Assembly: GCF_000969605.1 (NCBI RefSeq)
Contig: NZ_JZUE01000012.1
Span: 163,833-227,832, forward strand
Reading direction: 5' to 3'
DNA from: Aquincola tertiaricarbonis
GTDB taxonomy: Bacteria > Pseudomonadota > Gammaproteobacteria > Burkholderiales > Burkholderiaceae_C
DNA: 64,000 bases
Shown piece after piece: positions 38,354-47,402 of this stretch. Every line of letters starts with the position of its first letter. Positions within the stretch are counted from its first letter, which is position 1. Made by a program: the position numbers and the translations under genes. Below the pieces are notes generated by a model. That model searched no databases. It was not told the DNA's origin and worked only from the letters and a program-made list of their open reading frames with translations.

Positions 38354-41233
38354 TCAGCGGTCGTTGGTCGGTCGGTGGCCGGGCTCCACGCGCTGGCGAT
38401 GCAGCGCGCGGCGCACCTCGGCCACCAGTTGGTTGGGCTGGTACTCCGCCTTCTCCAGGATGGTCTGCACGCGGCCGCGCAGCACGGCGCGGTCCTCGTC
38501 GGTCACCAGCTTGGCGGTCAGCACCAGGATCGCGATGCCGGCGGTCTCGGGCTGCCGCGCCAGCGCGTCCAGCACGTCGAAGCCGGTCATGCGCGGCATC
38601 ATCAGGTCCAGGATGATGAGGTCGGGCCGCTGGCGGCGCACGATGGCCAGCGCCTCCTCGCCGCTGAAGGCGCACACCGGCCTGAAGCCCGCGGCCTCCA
38701 GGTGCGTGCTGACCAGCGTCACGGCCTTGGGGTCGTCGTCCACCACCAGCACGCGCCCGGGCTCGCTGCTCACCGCGATGCCCATGGACGACAGCGCGGC
38801 CAGCAGGTCCTCGCGCTCCACCGGCTTGACCAACACCTGCGAGGCGCCCAGCGCGAAGCCGCGCCTGGGCTCGTCGGTGATGGAGACGATCACCACCGGA
38901 ATGCGCTGCGTGGCCGCGGCCTCCTTCAGCCGGGTGAGCATGTCCCAGCCGTCCATGCCCGGCAGGATCACGTCCAGCACGATGGCATCGGGCCGCCAGG
39001 CGGTGGCCTCGCCCAGGCCGGTCTCGGCATCGGGCACCACCTTGACCTGGTAGCCGTGCGACTCCAGCTGCAGCCGCAGTACCCGCGCGGCGGTGGTGTC
39101 GTCCTCGATCACCAGGATGCGGGCCGAGCCGTTGGCACCGGGCGCCGGCGGCGTTGCCGGGCCGGGCACCGCGGCCGGCGGCGGGGCCGGCAGGCCGGCC
39201 GCAGGCGGCGGCAGGGCGGCGGCCTCCGCCGCGCCGCCGGCCATCACCTCGGGCGGCCGCCAGGGCAGCCACACGGTGAACACCGAGCCCTCGCCCGGCC
39301 GGCTGTACAGCTCCAGCCCGCCGCCGTGCAGCTCCACCAGTCGCTGCGTCATCGTCAGGCCCAGGCCGGTGCCTTCGTAGCGCTTGGACAGCGACGAATC
39401 CACCTGCTTGAACGGCTGGAACAGCTCGCGCAGCGCGCCCGGCTCGATGCCGATGCCGGTGTCGGCCACGCGGATCTCCAGGAAGTCGGGCGTGACGGCG
39501 CCGGCCGGCGGAAACAGCCGGCTGTGCTCGCTGGCCGCGCGCGACATTGCCTGCGCGCGGGGCACCCGCGCCATCGACAGCGTGACCTGCCCGCCCTCGG
39601 GCGTGAACTTGACGGCGTTGGACAGCAGGTTGAACACGATCTGCAGCGTGCGCCGGCTGTCCAGCACCACCAAGCCCAGGTCGTCGGGCACCTGGCCCAC
39701 CAGCTCCACCCGGCGCGCCGCGGCCCGCTCGCGCACCACCGACAGGCCGCTGGCGGCCAGCTGCGCGGGCCGCTCCGCGCTGAGCGAGAGGTTCATCTGC
39801 CCGGCCTCGATCTTCGACAGGTCCAGGATGTCGTTGATGAGCGAGAGCAGGTGGCGGCCGCTCTCGTAGATGTCGTTGACGTACTGGCGCTGCTGCGGCG
39901 CCAGCGGGCCCACCAGGCCGTCGCGCAGGATCTCGGAGAAGCCGATCACCGCATTCAGCGGCGTGCGCAGCTCATGCGACATGCTGGCCACGAACTCGCT
40001 CTTGAGCCGGCTGGCCAGCTCCAGCTGCTCGTTCTTGCGCTGGATGTCCTCGCCGCGCTCCCGCAGCTCGCTGGCCAGCAGGTTGAGCCCGTCCAGCTGC
40101 GACAGGTTGTTCAGGGCGACACCCAGCTGCGCGGCCAGCCGTTCGACGAACTGGCGGTCGCGCTCCTGCAGCGCGCGGGACGAGCCCAGCACCATCACGC
40201 CGAAGCGCCGGCCCTGGTAGCCCACCGGCGCCATCAGCAGCGCGGCGGGCTTGAGCACCGCCAGGCCGGTCTCGATGCGCAGGCCATGGGCCGCGTCCAG
40301 CCCCTGCAGCAGCACCGGCTCGCCGCCGAGCGCGGCGCGGCCCAGCGGGCCGTCGTGCGCATCCAGCAGGGCCTTGGTGTCCGACGGCGTGCCGTGCGCG
40401 GCCACCAGCCGCAGCGAGCCCCATTCCTCCAGCGAATAAAAGGCCGACACCGGGAACAGCCCGCCATCGCTTTCGGCCAGCAGCGCCAGCGTGCCCTCCA
40501 GCACCGCCTTGCGGTCGGGCTTGGCATTGAACAGCGTGAGCGCACGCGCATGCAGGCCGTTCAGTGCCCGCTCGCGCGCGGCATCGGCCTCCGCCTCCGC
40601 GCGGCCCAGCAGGTCGGCCCGCACGCGCCAGAACATCAGCAGCAGCAGCGCCACCAGCGCCGCGCCGAACACCAGGAACAGCAGCCGTGAGATGGCCGAC
40701 TGCCGCTCGGCCTCGGCCTCGTGCGCCGCCAGGTCGGCCTGCAGCTCGCCCTCGATCTCGGCCAGCTGGCTGCGGATGCGGCCCAGCAGCCGCTGCGAGG
40801 CCACCAGCCGGTCTTCCAGCACCACCGGCTTGCCGGCGTCGTACAGCGCCTGCACCTCGCGGTAGGCCTGCAGCCGGTCGTCGAAGGCAGCGCGCAGGTT
40901 CTGGATGCGGCGCTGCTGCTCGGGCCCGCCCTGGCGCCAGCGCGAGAGCGTGGCCAGGTGGTTGGTCAGTGCCTCGATGGCGTCGTCGCGCTCGTCCACG
41001 AAGGACTGGCGGCGCAGGTTGATGTAGCCGCGCTGGGCGGCCTCGGCGCGATTGAAGCTGGCCTCGGTGGCGGTGAGGGTCTGCATCACCTGCCGGGTGT
41101 CGCGCACGTAGTCGCTGGCGGCCTGGCTCTGCCACGCGGCATACCAGGTGAGCACGCCCAGGGCCAGGGCCGCCACGATGGCCAGCGTGAAGCCCGCATA
41201 CACCGCACTCCTGAAAGACGTCGTTCCTCGCAT
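38354..41233 (-). CDS. Hybrid sensor histidine kinase (CHASE3-GAF-HisKA-HATPase-REC-REC)
   Basis: A 959-residue inner-membrane kinase. TM1 at 14-34, a periplasmic CHASE3-like helical domain at 38-175, TM2 at 182-203, a GAF domain at about 230-380, HisKA with His420 in FVASMSHELRTPLNAVIGF, the ATPase domain with DTGIGI and GTGLGL at 500-660, then two receivers with Asp754 (IVLDVILPGMDG) and Asp876 (LIILDLMMPRM). A Pro-rich linker separates kinase and receivers. It is flanked by a LuxR regulator upstream and a single receiver downstream, together a multistep phosphorelay. The signal is unknown. Confidence 0.94.
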   Translation of the reverse strand: MRGTTSFRSAVYAGFTLAIVAALALGVLTWYAAWQSQAASDYVRDTRQVMQTLTATEASFNRAEAAQRGYINLRRQSFVDERDDAIEALTNHLATLSRWRQGGPEQQRRIQNLRAAFDDRLQAYREVQALYDAGKPVVLEDRLVASQRLLGRIRSQLAEIEGELQADLAAHEAEAERQSAISRLLFLVFGAALVALLLLMFWRVRADLLGRAEAEADAARERALNGLHARALTLFNAKPDRKAVLEGTLALLAESDGGLFPVSAFYSLEEWGSLRLVAAHGTPSDTKALLDAHDGPLGRAALGGEPVLLQGLDAAHGLRIETGLAVLKPAALLMAPVGYQGRRFGVMVLGSSRALQERDRQFVERLAAQLGVALNNLSQLDGLNLLASELRERGEDIQRKNEQLELASRLKSEFVASMSHELRTPLNAVIGFSEILRDGLVGPLAPQQRQYVNDIYESGRHLLSLINDILDLSKIEAGQMNLSLSAERPAQLAASGLSVVRERAAARRVELVGQVPDDLGLVVLDSRRTLQIVFNLLSNAVKFTPEGGQVTLSMARVPRAQAMSRAASEHSRLFPPAGAVTPDFLEIRVADTGIGIEPGALRELFQPFKQVDSSLSKRYEGTGLGLTMTQRLVELHGGGLELYSRPGEGSVFTVWLPWRPPEVMAGGAAEAAALPPPAAGLPAPPPAAVPGPATPPAPGANGSARILVIEDDTTAARVLRLQLESHGYQVKVVPDAETGLGEATAWRPDAIVLDVILPGMDGWDMLTRLKEAAATQRIPVVIVSITDEPRRGFALGASQVLVKPVEREDLLAALSSMGIAVSSEPGRVLVVDDDPKAVTLVSTHLEAAGFRPVCAFSGEEALAIVRRQRPDLIILDLMMPRMTGFDVLDALARQPETAGIAILVLTAKLVTDEDRAVLRGRVQTILEKAEYQPNQLVAEVRRALHRQRVEPGHRPTNDR

Positions 41234-41243
41234 GCTGTCGTGC

Positions 41244-41258
41244 GGCCCCGGTGGGGCC
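41244..41258. promoter_or_regulatory. GC hairpin in the LuxR-kinase intergenic gap
   Basis: GGCCCC, GGT, GGGGCC just upstream of the kinase start, in the 78-base gap after the LuxR gene. It could attenuate transcription or mask the kinase ribosome site. Confidence 0.35.
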
Positions 41259-41311
41259 TGCCCCCTTCAGCCTCGGAGGCAAAGACCTTGCCTGCCCTGC
41301 CGCCAAACGGC

Positions 41312-41950
41312 TCAGCCGCCGTCGGTCAGCCCATGCTGCTGGCAGTAGCGCACCAGCTCGGCATGGCCTTGCCAGCCCATCTTGGCCAGCACCCGCATGC
41401 GGTAGTTGGCCACCGTCTTCTGCGTGAGCTGCAGGCGCTCGGCCACCTGCGGCGGCTTCAGGCCCGCGCCGAACAGCACCATCACCCGCATCTCCTGTGG
41501 CGTGAGCAGCGCATGCGGCAGGTGGGCGGGCTCGCCGTCGGGGCGGGTGGCCAGCAGGCGGTCGGCCAGCTCCGGCGGCAGCCAGCGGCCATGGCCCATC
41601 ACGCGGGTGATGGCCGGGATCAGTTCTTCGCCGGTGCGGTCCTTGCTCACGCAACCGGCCGCGCCCAGCTGCAGCAGGCGCTGCGCATGGGTGGCTTCGC
41701 GGCTGCGGCTGAGCATCAGGATCGGCACCTCGCCGCTCACGCGGCGCATGCGCGCCAGCGCATCGGTGCCGTGGGCATCGGGCAGGTTGGCGTCCAGCAC
41801 CACGATGTCCGGGCGCGACTCATCGAAGGCGCGCAAGGCCTGCGCCAGGGTGTCTGCCTCGATCACGTGGGCGTCGTCCCACTCCAGTTCCAGCACCCTG
41901 CGCAAGCCCCGGCGAACCACCGGATGATCATCGACGATCAGCGCTCTCAT
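41312..41950 (-). CDS. LuxR-type (NarL/FixJ) response regulator
   Basis: A 212-residue two-domain regulator. Receiver with DD at 7-8, phosphoacceptor Asp53 in IVVLDANLPDAHG and Lys in GCVSKDRTGEE; then a LuxR HTH from about 147, LLTPQEMRVMVLFGAGLKPP and KTVANYRMRVLAKMGW. It should bind DNA as a phosphorylated dimer. It is the first gene of the phosphorelay cluster; the true start is the receiver start MRALIVDDHP. Confidence 0.94.
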   Translation of the reverse strand: MRALIVDDHPVVRRGLRRVLELEWDDAHVIEADTLAQALRAFDESRPDIVVLDANLPDAHGTDALARMRRVSGEVPILMLSRSREATHAQRLLQLGAAGCVSKDRTGEELIPAITRVMGHGRWLPPELADRLLATRPDGEPAHLPHALLTPQEMRVMVLFGAGLKPPQVAERLQLTQKTVANYRMRVLAKMGWQGHAELVRYCQQHGLTDGG

Positions 41951-42068
41951 GGATGATGGATCGGGCCTGTGACGCCAGGCCCCATGCGTGCTGCGGTACT
42001 CCTCATATGTGCACGTCACTCTAGGCGCGACGGACCCCGCTGCCCATCGGCATGCACCACCTGCGCAT

Positions 42069-42082
42069 GGCAAATATTTGCC
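42069..42082. promoter_or_regulatory. 14-bp perfect palindrome upstream of the glycine-rich gene
   Basis: GGCAAATATTTGCC, self-complementary, in the 263-base gap between divergent LuxR and glycine-rich genes. The AT core stands out in GC-rich DNA and suggests an operator. Nothing else in the gap was assignable. Confidence 0.5.
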
Positions 42083-42213
42083 TGCTTCTGAAGGCATGGA
42101 TGAAGCTCCAGCCCGCCGGCGGATCGAGCGGGCTGTCGGCTTTGCCGCAAGCCTGGCGGCACATGCCTTGCCCGCTCCTGGTGCCTTCAACTCCCATTTG
42201 AAAGGACACGGAG

Positions 42214-43206
42214 ATGACGCAGCACGACGATCCGCGGCGCTGGCAGGGCCAGCAGGGGCCGCAACATTCGCAGCATGAACAGCAGGGCGGCAGCCACGGC
42301 GGCCAGCAAGGCGGCGGCTGGGGCGACGACCAGCGCCTGCAGCGCGGCGGCCAGCAGCATGCATGGGACTTCGGCGGCGGCCAGCAAGGCGGCCAAGGGG
42401 GCCAGGCCGGCGGCGGCAACCAGTACGGCCAGCAGCGCAGCGGCGAGGCCGGCTACGGCTCGCGCGGCGGCTTCAGCGGCCAGGACCACGACCTGGGCCT
42501 GCAGCGGCAATCCGCATCGTCGCCTTCGGGCGACCAGGGTTACGGCTACGGCGGCCAGGGCGGCGGCCAAGGCGCGCAAGGCGGCTACGGCGGCGGCATG
42601 GGCGCGCCGGGTGGCAACCAGGGTGGCTATGGCGGCGGCGCGGAGGGCGGCTACGGCGGCGGCCAGGGCGGTGGCCGGGAATCCGGTGTGCAAAGCCACT
42701 ACGGGCAAGGCCAGGGCGGCTATGGCCAGGGCCAGCAGGGCATGCCGGGCGGTTATGCGTCGCAGGGCGGTTATGGCTCCCAGGGTTACGGCGGCCAGGG
42801 CGGCCAGGGCGGCCAGGGCGGGCATGAGCAGCACCACTTCGACCCCGACTACCACCAGTGGCGCAACGAGCAGATGCGCAACCTGGACGACGACTACCGC
42901 GCGTGGCGCGAGGACCGCTACAAGAAGTTCTCCGAAGAGTTCAACCAGTGGCGCGGCAACCGCAAGGCAGGCGGCAGCAACACCAGCGCCGGCAGCAGCA
43001 CCGGCTTGACCAGCGGCATGGGCACCGGCTCCGGCAGCGGCTCCGGCAGCAGCGCCTCGCTCACCGGCTCGCGCACCGGGGCCGATGGCGGCGGCAGCGA
43101 GCATTCGTCGGCCGGCGGCCAGGGCAGCTCGGGCGGTGGCAGCGCCAGCAGCCTGGGCAGCGGCAGCGCCGGCGTGGGCGGCAGCGACAGCGGCAAGACC
43201 AAGTAG
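42214..43206 (+). CDS. Glycine/glutamine-rich low-complexity protein with a WR-motif domain
   Basis: A 330-residue soluble protein without signal peptide or membrane helix. Residues 10-205 are Gly/Gln-rich with many GGYGGG and QGG repeats and Tyr spacers. Residues 208-250 form a compact charged block, FDPDYHQWRNEQMRNLDD then RAWREDRYKKFSEEF and NQWRGNR, with repeated DY-x-x-WR units. Residues 255-330 are Gly/Ser-rich. I have seen such WR blocks at the end of uncharacterised Burkholderiales proteins. The composition resembles phase-separating or prion-like RNA-binding proteins, but no RNA-binding motif is visible. AAGGACACGGAG precedes the ATG. Confidence 0.8.
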   Translation: MTQHDDPRRWQGQQGPQHSQHEQQGGSHGGQQGGGWGDDQRLQRGGQQHAWDFGGGQQGGQGGQAGGGNQYGQQRSGEAGYGSRGGFSGQDHDLGLQRQSASSPSGDQGYGYGGQGGGQGAQGGYGGGMGAPGGNQGGYGGGAEGGYGGGQGGGRESGVQSHYGQGQGGYGQGQQGMPGGYASQGGYGSQGYGGQGGQGGQGGHEQHHFDPDYHQWRNEQMRNLDDDYRAWREDRYKKFSEEFNQWRGNRKAGGSNTSAGSSTGLTSGMGTGSGSGSGSSASLTGSRTGADGGGSEHSSAGGQGSSGGGSASSLGSGSAGVGGSDSGKTK

Positions 43207-43290
43207 CGCCGCCGGCAGGCGCTGCGGGGCGGGCCAGCCGTGCGATGACAATCGGCGGCCCTGCCCCAGCCACGCACAGCGTCCGCCCGC

Positions 43291-44217
43291 ATGACCCAGC
43301 GGCTGCACTTCGACCTCACCACGCTGCAGCTCTTCATCGCCACGGCCGAACTGGGCGGCGTGACGCGCGCGGCCGGGCGGGTGCACATCGCGCCGGCCGC
43401 GGCTTCACGCCGCATCCAGGAGCTGGAGGCGCAGTTCGGCCTGCCGCTGTTCGAGCGCCGGCCGCACGGCATGGCACTCACCGATGCCGGGCGCGCGATG
43501 CTGGCCCATGCACGCAGCATCACCCACACCGTCAGCCGCATGCAGGACGACGCGGCCTCCTACTTGGGCGGCGACCAGGGCGTGGTGCGCATCGCGGCGC
43601 CCAAGTCGGCCGTCATCCAGTTCATGCCGGCCGACATCGAGCGCTGCGCCCTCGCCTGCCCCGGCGTGCGCATCGACCTTCAGGAGATGAACAGCCAGAT
43701 CGTGCAGCAGGCGCTCAAGCGCGGCCTGGCCGACGTGGGCATCTATGAAGCCAGCCTGGGCGCCATCGACCTGCCCTCCCTGCCCTACCGCAGCGACCGG
43801 CTGGTGCTGGTGACGCCGCGCGGCCATGCGCTGGCCGGGCGCGGCGCGGTGGGCATCGACGACATCCTGGGCTGCGATCTCATCAGCCTGGGCGAAGGCT
43901 CGGCCATCAGCATCGCGCTGGAACGCCTGGCCGACGAGGCCGGTCGCATCCTGCGGATGCGCATGCGGGTGGGCGGCTTCGACAGCATCGCGGCGCTGGT
44001 GGCGCAGGGCCTGGGCGTCGGCGTGATGCCGCAGGCCGTGGCGCGCAGCGTGGCCGGCGGCGCGCGCTTCGCGCGGGTGCCGATCGAAGGCGACTGGGCA
44101 CGGCGGCAGTTCGTGCTGTGCCACCGGCCGCTGGCCGCGCTGTCGCGCGCCGCGCAGGGCGTGGTGGGCGTGCTGGCCGACATCCGCATACGCCAACCGC
44201 GAATGCAGCGTCGCTGA
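43291..44217 (+). CDS. LysR-family transcriptional regulator
   Basis: A 308-residue LTTR. The N-terminal winged HTH is TLQLFIATAELGGVTRAAGR and AAASRRIQELEAQFGLPLFER; the rest is the periplasmic-binding-like effector domain. It reads in the same direction as the Bug / CoA-transferase / hydratase genes that start 65 bases after its stop and probably regulates them. Confidence 0.92.
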   Translation: MTQRLHFDLTTLQLFIATAELGGVTRAAGRVHIAPAAASRRIQELEAQFGLPLFERRPHGMALTDAGRAMLAHARSITHTVSRMQDDAASYLGGDQGVVRIAAPKSAVIQFMPADIERCALACPGVRIDLQEMNSQIVQQALKRGLADVGIYEASLGAIDLPSLPYRSDRLVLVTPRGHALAGRGAVGIDDILGCDLISLGEGSAISIALERLADEAGRILRMRMRVGGFDSIAALVAQGLGVGVMPQAVARSVAGGARFARVPIEGDWARRQFVLCHRPLAALSRAAQGVVGVLADIRIRQPRMQRR

Positions 44218-44281
44218 ATGAGCGATGGCCGCGCGGGCGGCCTTCGCCAATAGTCCCTGCACCCCAAGCAGGAGACCCGCG

Positions 44282-45259
44282 ATGCAAAGAAGAACCTTCA
44301 CGATGGCCGCCGCCGCGGCCGCCCTGGGCAGCCCGGCCTGGCTGCGGGCCGCAGGGCCGCTGCCGGCCGGGCCGGTGCGCATCGTGGTGGGCTTCGCGCC
44401 CGGCGGCGGCACCGACGTGCTGGCCCGCGTGATCGGCCAGAAGCTGGGCGCGCTGTGGAACACCACGGTGAACGTGGAGAACAAGCCCGGCGCCACCGGC
44501 GTGATCGCCGCCGACTACGTGGCCAAGCAGCCCGCCGACGGCAGCACGCTGCTGATGGCCCACGTCAACAGCCATGCCATTGCGCCGGCCCTGCTGCCCA
44601 ATGTGCGCTACGACGCGCGGCGCGACTTCTCGCCCATCGCGCTGGTGGGCGTCACGCCCAACATGCTGACCTGCAGCGACAAGCAGTCGGTGCGCAGCAT
44701 CCCCGAGATCGTCGCCCTGTGCCGCAGCAAGCCGGGGCAGGTGTCGTTCGGCTCGTCGGGCATCGGCTCGGCCCAGCACCTGGCGCTGGAGATGTTCAAG
44801 CTGCAGGGCAAGCTGCAGGCGGTGCACGTGCCCTACAAGGGCTCGGGCGCGTTGATCGTCGACCTGCTGGGCGGCCAGATCGACTATGCCTTCGACACCA
44901 TGACCGCGGCCACGCCCTTCATCAAGCAGGGCAAGGCCATCGCCATTGCCCAGACGCGGCTCACCCGCGCCAAGAGCCATCCCAGCGTGCCCACGCTGCA
45001 CGAATCGGGCTTCCCGGGCCTGGACGCCGCCTCCTGGTATGGCCTCGTGGGCCCCAAGGGCCTGCCGGCCGAGATGGTGCAGCGCATGAACGAGGACGTG
45101 AACCGCGTGATCAACCAGCCCGACATCGCGGCCAAGCTGGACGAATTCGGCGCCGAGGACGCGGGCGGCAGCAGCCAGAAGTTCGCCAGCTTCATCGACA
45201 CCGAGTTCAGCAAGTGGGCCAAGGTGGTGAAGGACGCGAACGTCAAGGTCGAGAGCTGA
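44282..45259 (+). CDS. Bug-family (TctC) tripartite tricarboxylate receptor
   Basis: A 325-residue periplasmic solute receptor. Signal peptide with RR (MQRRTFTMAAAAAALGSPAW), possibly Tat-directed. The core has VRIVVGFAPGGGTDVLAR, VENKPGATGVIAADYVA and VPYKGSGALIVDLLGGQIDY, the Bug hallmarks. These bind organic acids or related metabolites. No TctA/TctB membrane genes are near. It heads an operon with a CoA transferase and an enoyl-CoA hydratase, so the ligand is probably a carboxylate degraded through its CoA thioester. AGGAGA precedes the ATG. Confidence 0.93.
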   Translation: MQRRTFTMAAAAAALGSPAWLRAAGPLPAGPVRIVVGFAPGGGTDVLARVIGQKLGALWNTTVNVENKPGATGVIAADYVAKQPADGSTLLMAHVNSHAIAPALLPNVRYDARRDFSPIALVGVTPNMLTCSDKQSVRSIPEIVALCRSKPGQVSFGSSGIGSAQHLALEMFKLQGKLQAVHVPYKGSGALIVDLLGGQIDYAFDTMTAATPFIKQGKAIAIAQTRLTRAKSHPSVPTLHESGFPGLDAASWYGLVGPKGLPAEMVQRMNEDVNRVINQPDIAAKLDEFGAEDAGGSSQKFASFIDTEFSKWAKVVKDANVKVES

Positions 45260-45272
45260 AGGAAGCAAGCAG

Positions 45273-46532
45273 ATGACGCAACAACAGACGACGCAAGACA
45301 CCGCCGTGGCGCAACGCCCCCTGCCGCTGGCCGGCGTGCGCGTGCTGGACGTGAGCCAGGTGATGGCCGGCCCCTATGCCTGCATGCTGCTGGCCGACCT
45401 GGGCGCCGACGTGGTGAAGATCGAGCCGCCCGAAGGCGGCGACCAGACCCGCGGCGCGATGGGCTTCAGGATGAAGGGGCCCGACAGCATGGGCTTCCTC
45501 AACATGAACCGCAACAAGCGCAGCGTGACGCTGGACCTGAAGAGCGAGAGCGGCCGCGAGGTGCTGTACCGCATGGTCAAGGAGGCCGACATCCTGGTGG
45601 AGAACTACCGCCCCGGCGTGATGAAGCGGCTAGGCACCGACTACGAGACGCTGAGCAAGCTCAACCCCGCACTTGTCTATGTGAGCATCTCGGGCTTCGG
45701 CCAGACCGGGCCGTGGGCCGCGCGGCCGGGTTTCGACCTGATGGCGCAGGCCATGTCGGGCGTGATGAGCGTGACCGGCTACCCCGGCAGCCCGCCGGTG
45801 AAGGCCGGCGTGCCGGTGGCCGACATCGGCTGCGCGCTGTTTGCCACCTACGGCCTGCTGGCCGCCTACATCGGCGCGAAGAACACCGGGCAGGGCCAGT
45901 ACATCGACGCCAGCCTGTTCGACTCGGCCATGGCGTTCTCGGTATGGGACATCAGCGAATACTGGGGCACCGGCCGCGAGCCCGAGCCGCTGGGCACCGC
46001 CAACCGCATGAGCGCGCCCTACCAGGCGGTGAAGGCGGCCGACGGCTGGTTCGTGATGGGTGCGACCAACCAGAAGCTGTGGCAGACCCTGTGCAAGGTG
46101 ATCGAGCGCCCCGACCTGCTGGCCGACGAACGCTTTGCCACCGTGTCATTGCGGCTCGCCAACCGGGTGGTGCTGATCGAGGCGCTGGAGCAGAGCTTTG
46201 CGCAGGACACGGCCGACCACTGGATCGAACGGCTGCTGGCCACCGGCATTCCGGCCGGACCGATCCTGAGCTACCCGCAGGCCTTCGAGAGCGAGCACGG
46301 CCGCCACCGCAAGATGCGCATGGAGATCGACCATCCGGTGGAAGGCAAGGTGCCCAACATCGGCTTCGCGGTGAAGATGATGGGCACGCCGCAGCAGGTG
46401 CGCCGCCACCCGCCGCGGCTGGGCGAACATACCGCCGAGGTGCTGGCCGAATACGGCATCGGCGACGACGAGCGCGAGGCCCTGGCCGCTGGCGGTGCCT
46501 TCGGCGCGGCCGCAAGCGCCCGCAAGCCATGA
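45273..46532 (+). CDS. CaiB/BaiF-family CoA transferase (class III)
   Basis: A 419-residue class III CoA transferase that moves CoA between carboxylates through a glutamyl/aspartyl-CoA anhydride. N-terminal LDVSQVMAGPYACMLLADLGADVVKIE and the catalytic Asp184 in PVADIGCALFATYG are characteristic. It starts 13 bases after the Bug gene and overlaps the hydratase start (ATGA). It would activate the imported acid. Confidence 0.94.
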   Translation: MTQQQTTQDTAVAQRPLPLAGVRVLDVSQVMAGPYACMLLADLGADVVKIEPPEGGDQTRGAMGFRMKGPDSMGFLNMNRNKRSVTLDLKSESGREVLYRMVKEADILVENYRPGVMKRLGTDYETLSKLNPALVYVSISGFGQTGPWAARPGFDLMAQAMSGVMSVTGYPGSPPVKAGVPVADIGCALFATYGLLAAYIGAKNTGQGQYIDASLFDSAMAFSVWDISEYWGTGREPEPLGTANRMSAPYQAVKAADGWFVMGATNQKLWQTLCKVIERPDLLADERFATVSLRLANRVVLIEALEQSFAQDTADHWIERLLATGIPAGPILSYPQAFESEHGRHRKMRMEIDHPVEGKVPNIGFAVKMMGTPQQVRRHPPRLGEHTAEVLAEYGIGDDEREALAAGGAFGAAASARKP

Positions 46533-47302
46533 CGGGCCAGGTCACGCTGGCCCGTGAGGGCCGCATCGCGACCCTCACCTTCGACCGGCCCGAAGCCCGC
46601 AATGCGATGACCTGGGCGATGTACCAGCAGCTTGCGCAGCATTGCCGGCAGCTGGCCACGGAGCGCACGGCGCGCGTGGTGGTGATGCGCGGCGCCGGCG
46701 GCGAAGCCTTCGTGGCCGGCACCGACATCAGCCAGTTCGCCGACTTCCGCACCGGCGACGACGGCGTGGCCTACGAGCGGCAGATCGACGACGGCATCGC
46801 CCTGATCGAAGCCCTGCCCATGCCCACGCTGGCCGTGATCGACGGCTGGGCGGTGGGCGGCGGGCTGGCGATCGCCAATGCCTGCGACTTCCGCATCGCC
46901 AGCCCGAAGTCGCGCTTCGGGGTGCCGATTGCGCGGACCTTGGGCAACACCTTGTCGATCGCGAACCTCGCGAGGCTGCAGGCGGGATGGGGCTTGCAGC
47001 GGGTGAGGCGGATGCTGGTGCTGGCGGAGTTGATCAACGCCGACGAGGCGCTGGCCTGTGGCTGGCTGCAGGCGCTGTGTGCAAGTGAAGACCTTCAGGC
47101 CGAAGCCGGCAAGCTCTGCGACCGCCTGCTGGCGCTGGCGCCGGTGACGCAGGCGGTCACCAAGGAAGGGTTGCGCCGCATCAATCTCGCCGGCTTGCCG
47201 CAGGGGGATGATCTGGTGAGGACCTGTTACGGCAGTGCTGACTTCCAGGAAGGCGTACAGTCCTTCGGTGAAAAGCGGGCGGCGGTCTGGCGCGGGGCAT
47301 AA
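46529..47302 (+). CDS. Enoyl-CoA hydratase/isomerase family protein
   Basis: A 257-residue crotonase-fold protein. The oxyanion-hole segments FVAGTDISQF and GWAVGGGLAIANACDFRIA are present. Where hydratases have FG-x-PE followed by a Gly-Ile-Pro turn, this protein reads SRFGVPIARTLGN, so the usual second catalytic Glu is missing; it may be an isomerase, lyase or thioesterase rather than a hydratase. It is coupled to the CoA transferase. Towards its 3' end codon use becomes less GC-rich than in the neighbours. Confidence 0.88.
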   Translation: MTGQVTLAREGRIATLTFDRPEARNAMTWAMYQQLAQHCRQLATERTARVVVMRGAGGEAFVAGTDISQFADFRTGDDGVAYERQIDDGIALIEALPMPTLAVIDGWAVGGGLAIANACDFRIASPKSRFGVPIARTLGNTLSIANLARLQAGWGLQRVRRMLVLAELINADEALACGWLQALCASEDLQAEAGKLCDRLLALAPVTQAVTKEGLRRINLAGLPQGDDLVRTCYGSADFQEGVQSFGEKRAAVWRGA

Positions 47303-47402
47303 CTCCGACGCACAGACCTTTCGGCCCGCGCAGCGGCATCGTCCGGGTAGCCCGAACCTGACCTCTGTCGGGAATCGGCATGTGCTGAAGGGGGCCACGA
47401 CG

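Noticed and set aside
45671..45684. CTTGTCTATGTGAG in the CoA-transferase gene as another palindrome copy
   Set aside because: Only the left half matches; the right half does not form the inverted repeat.
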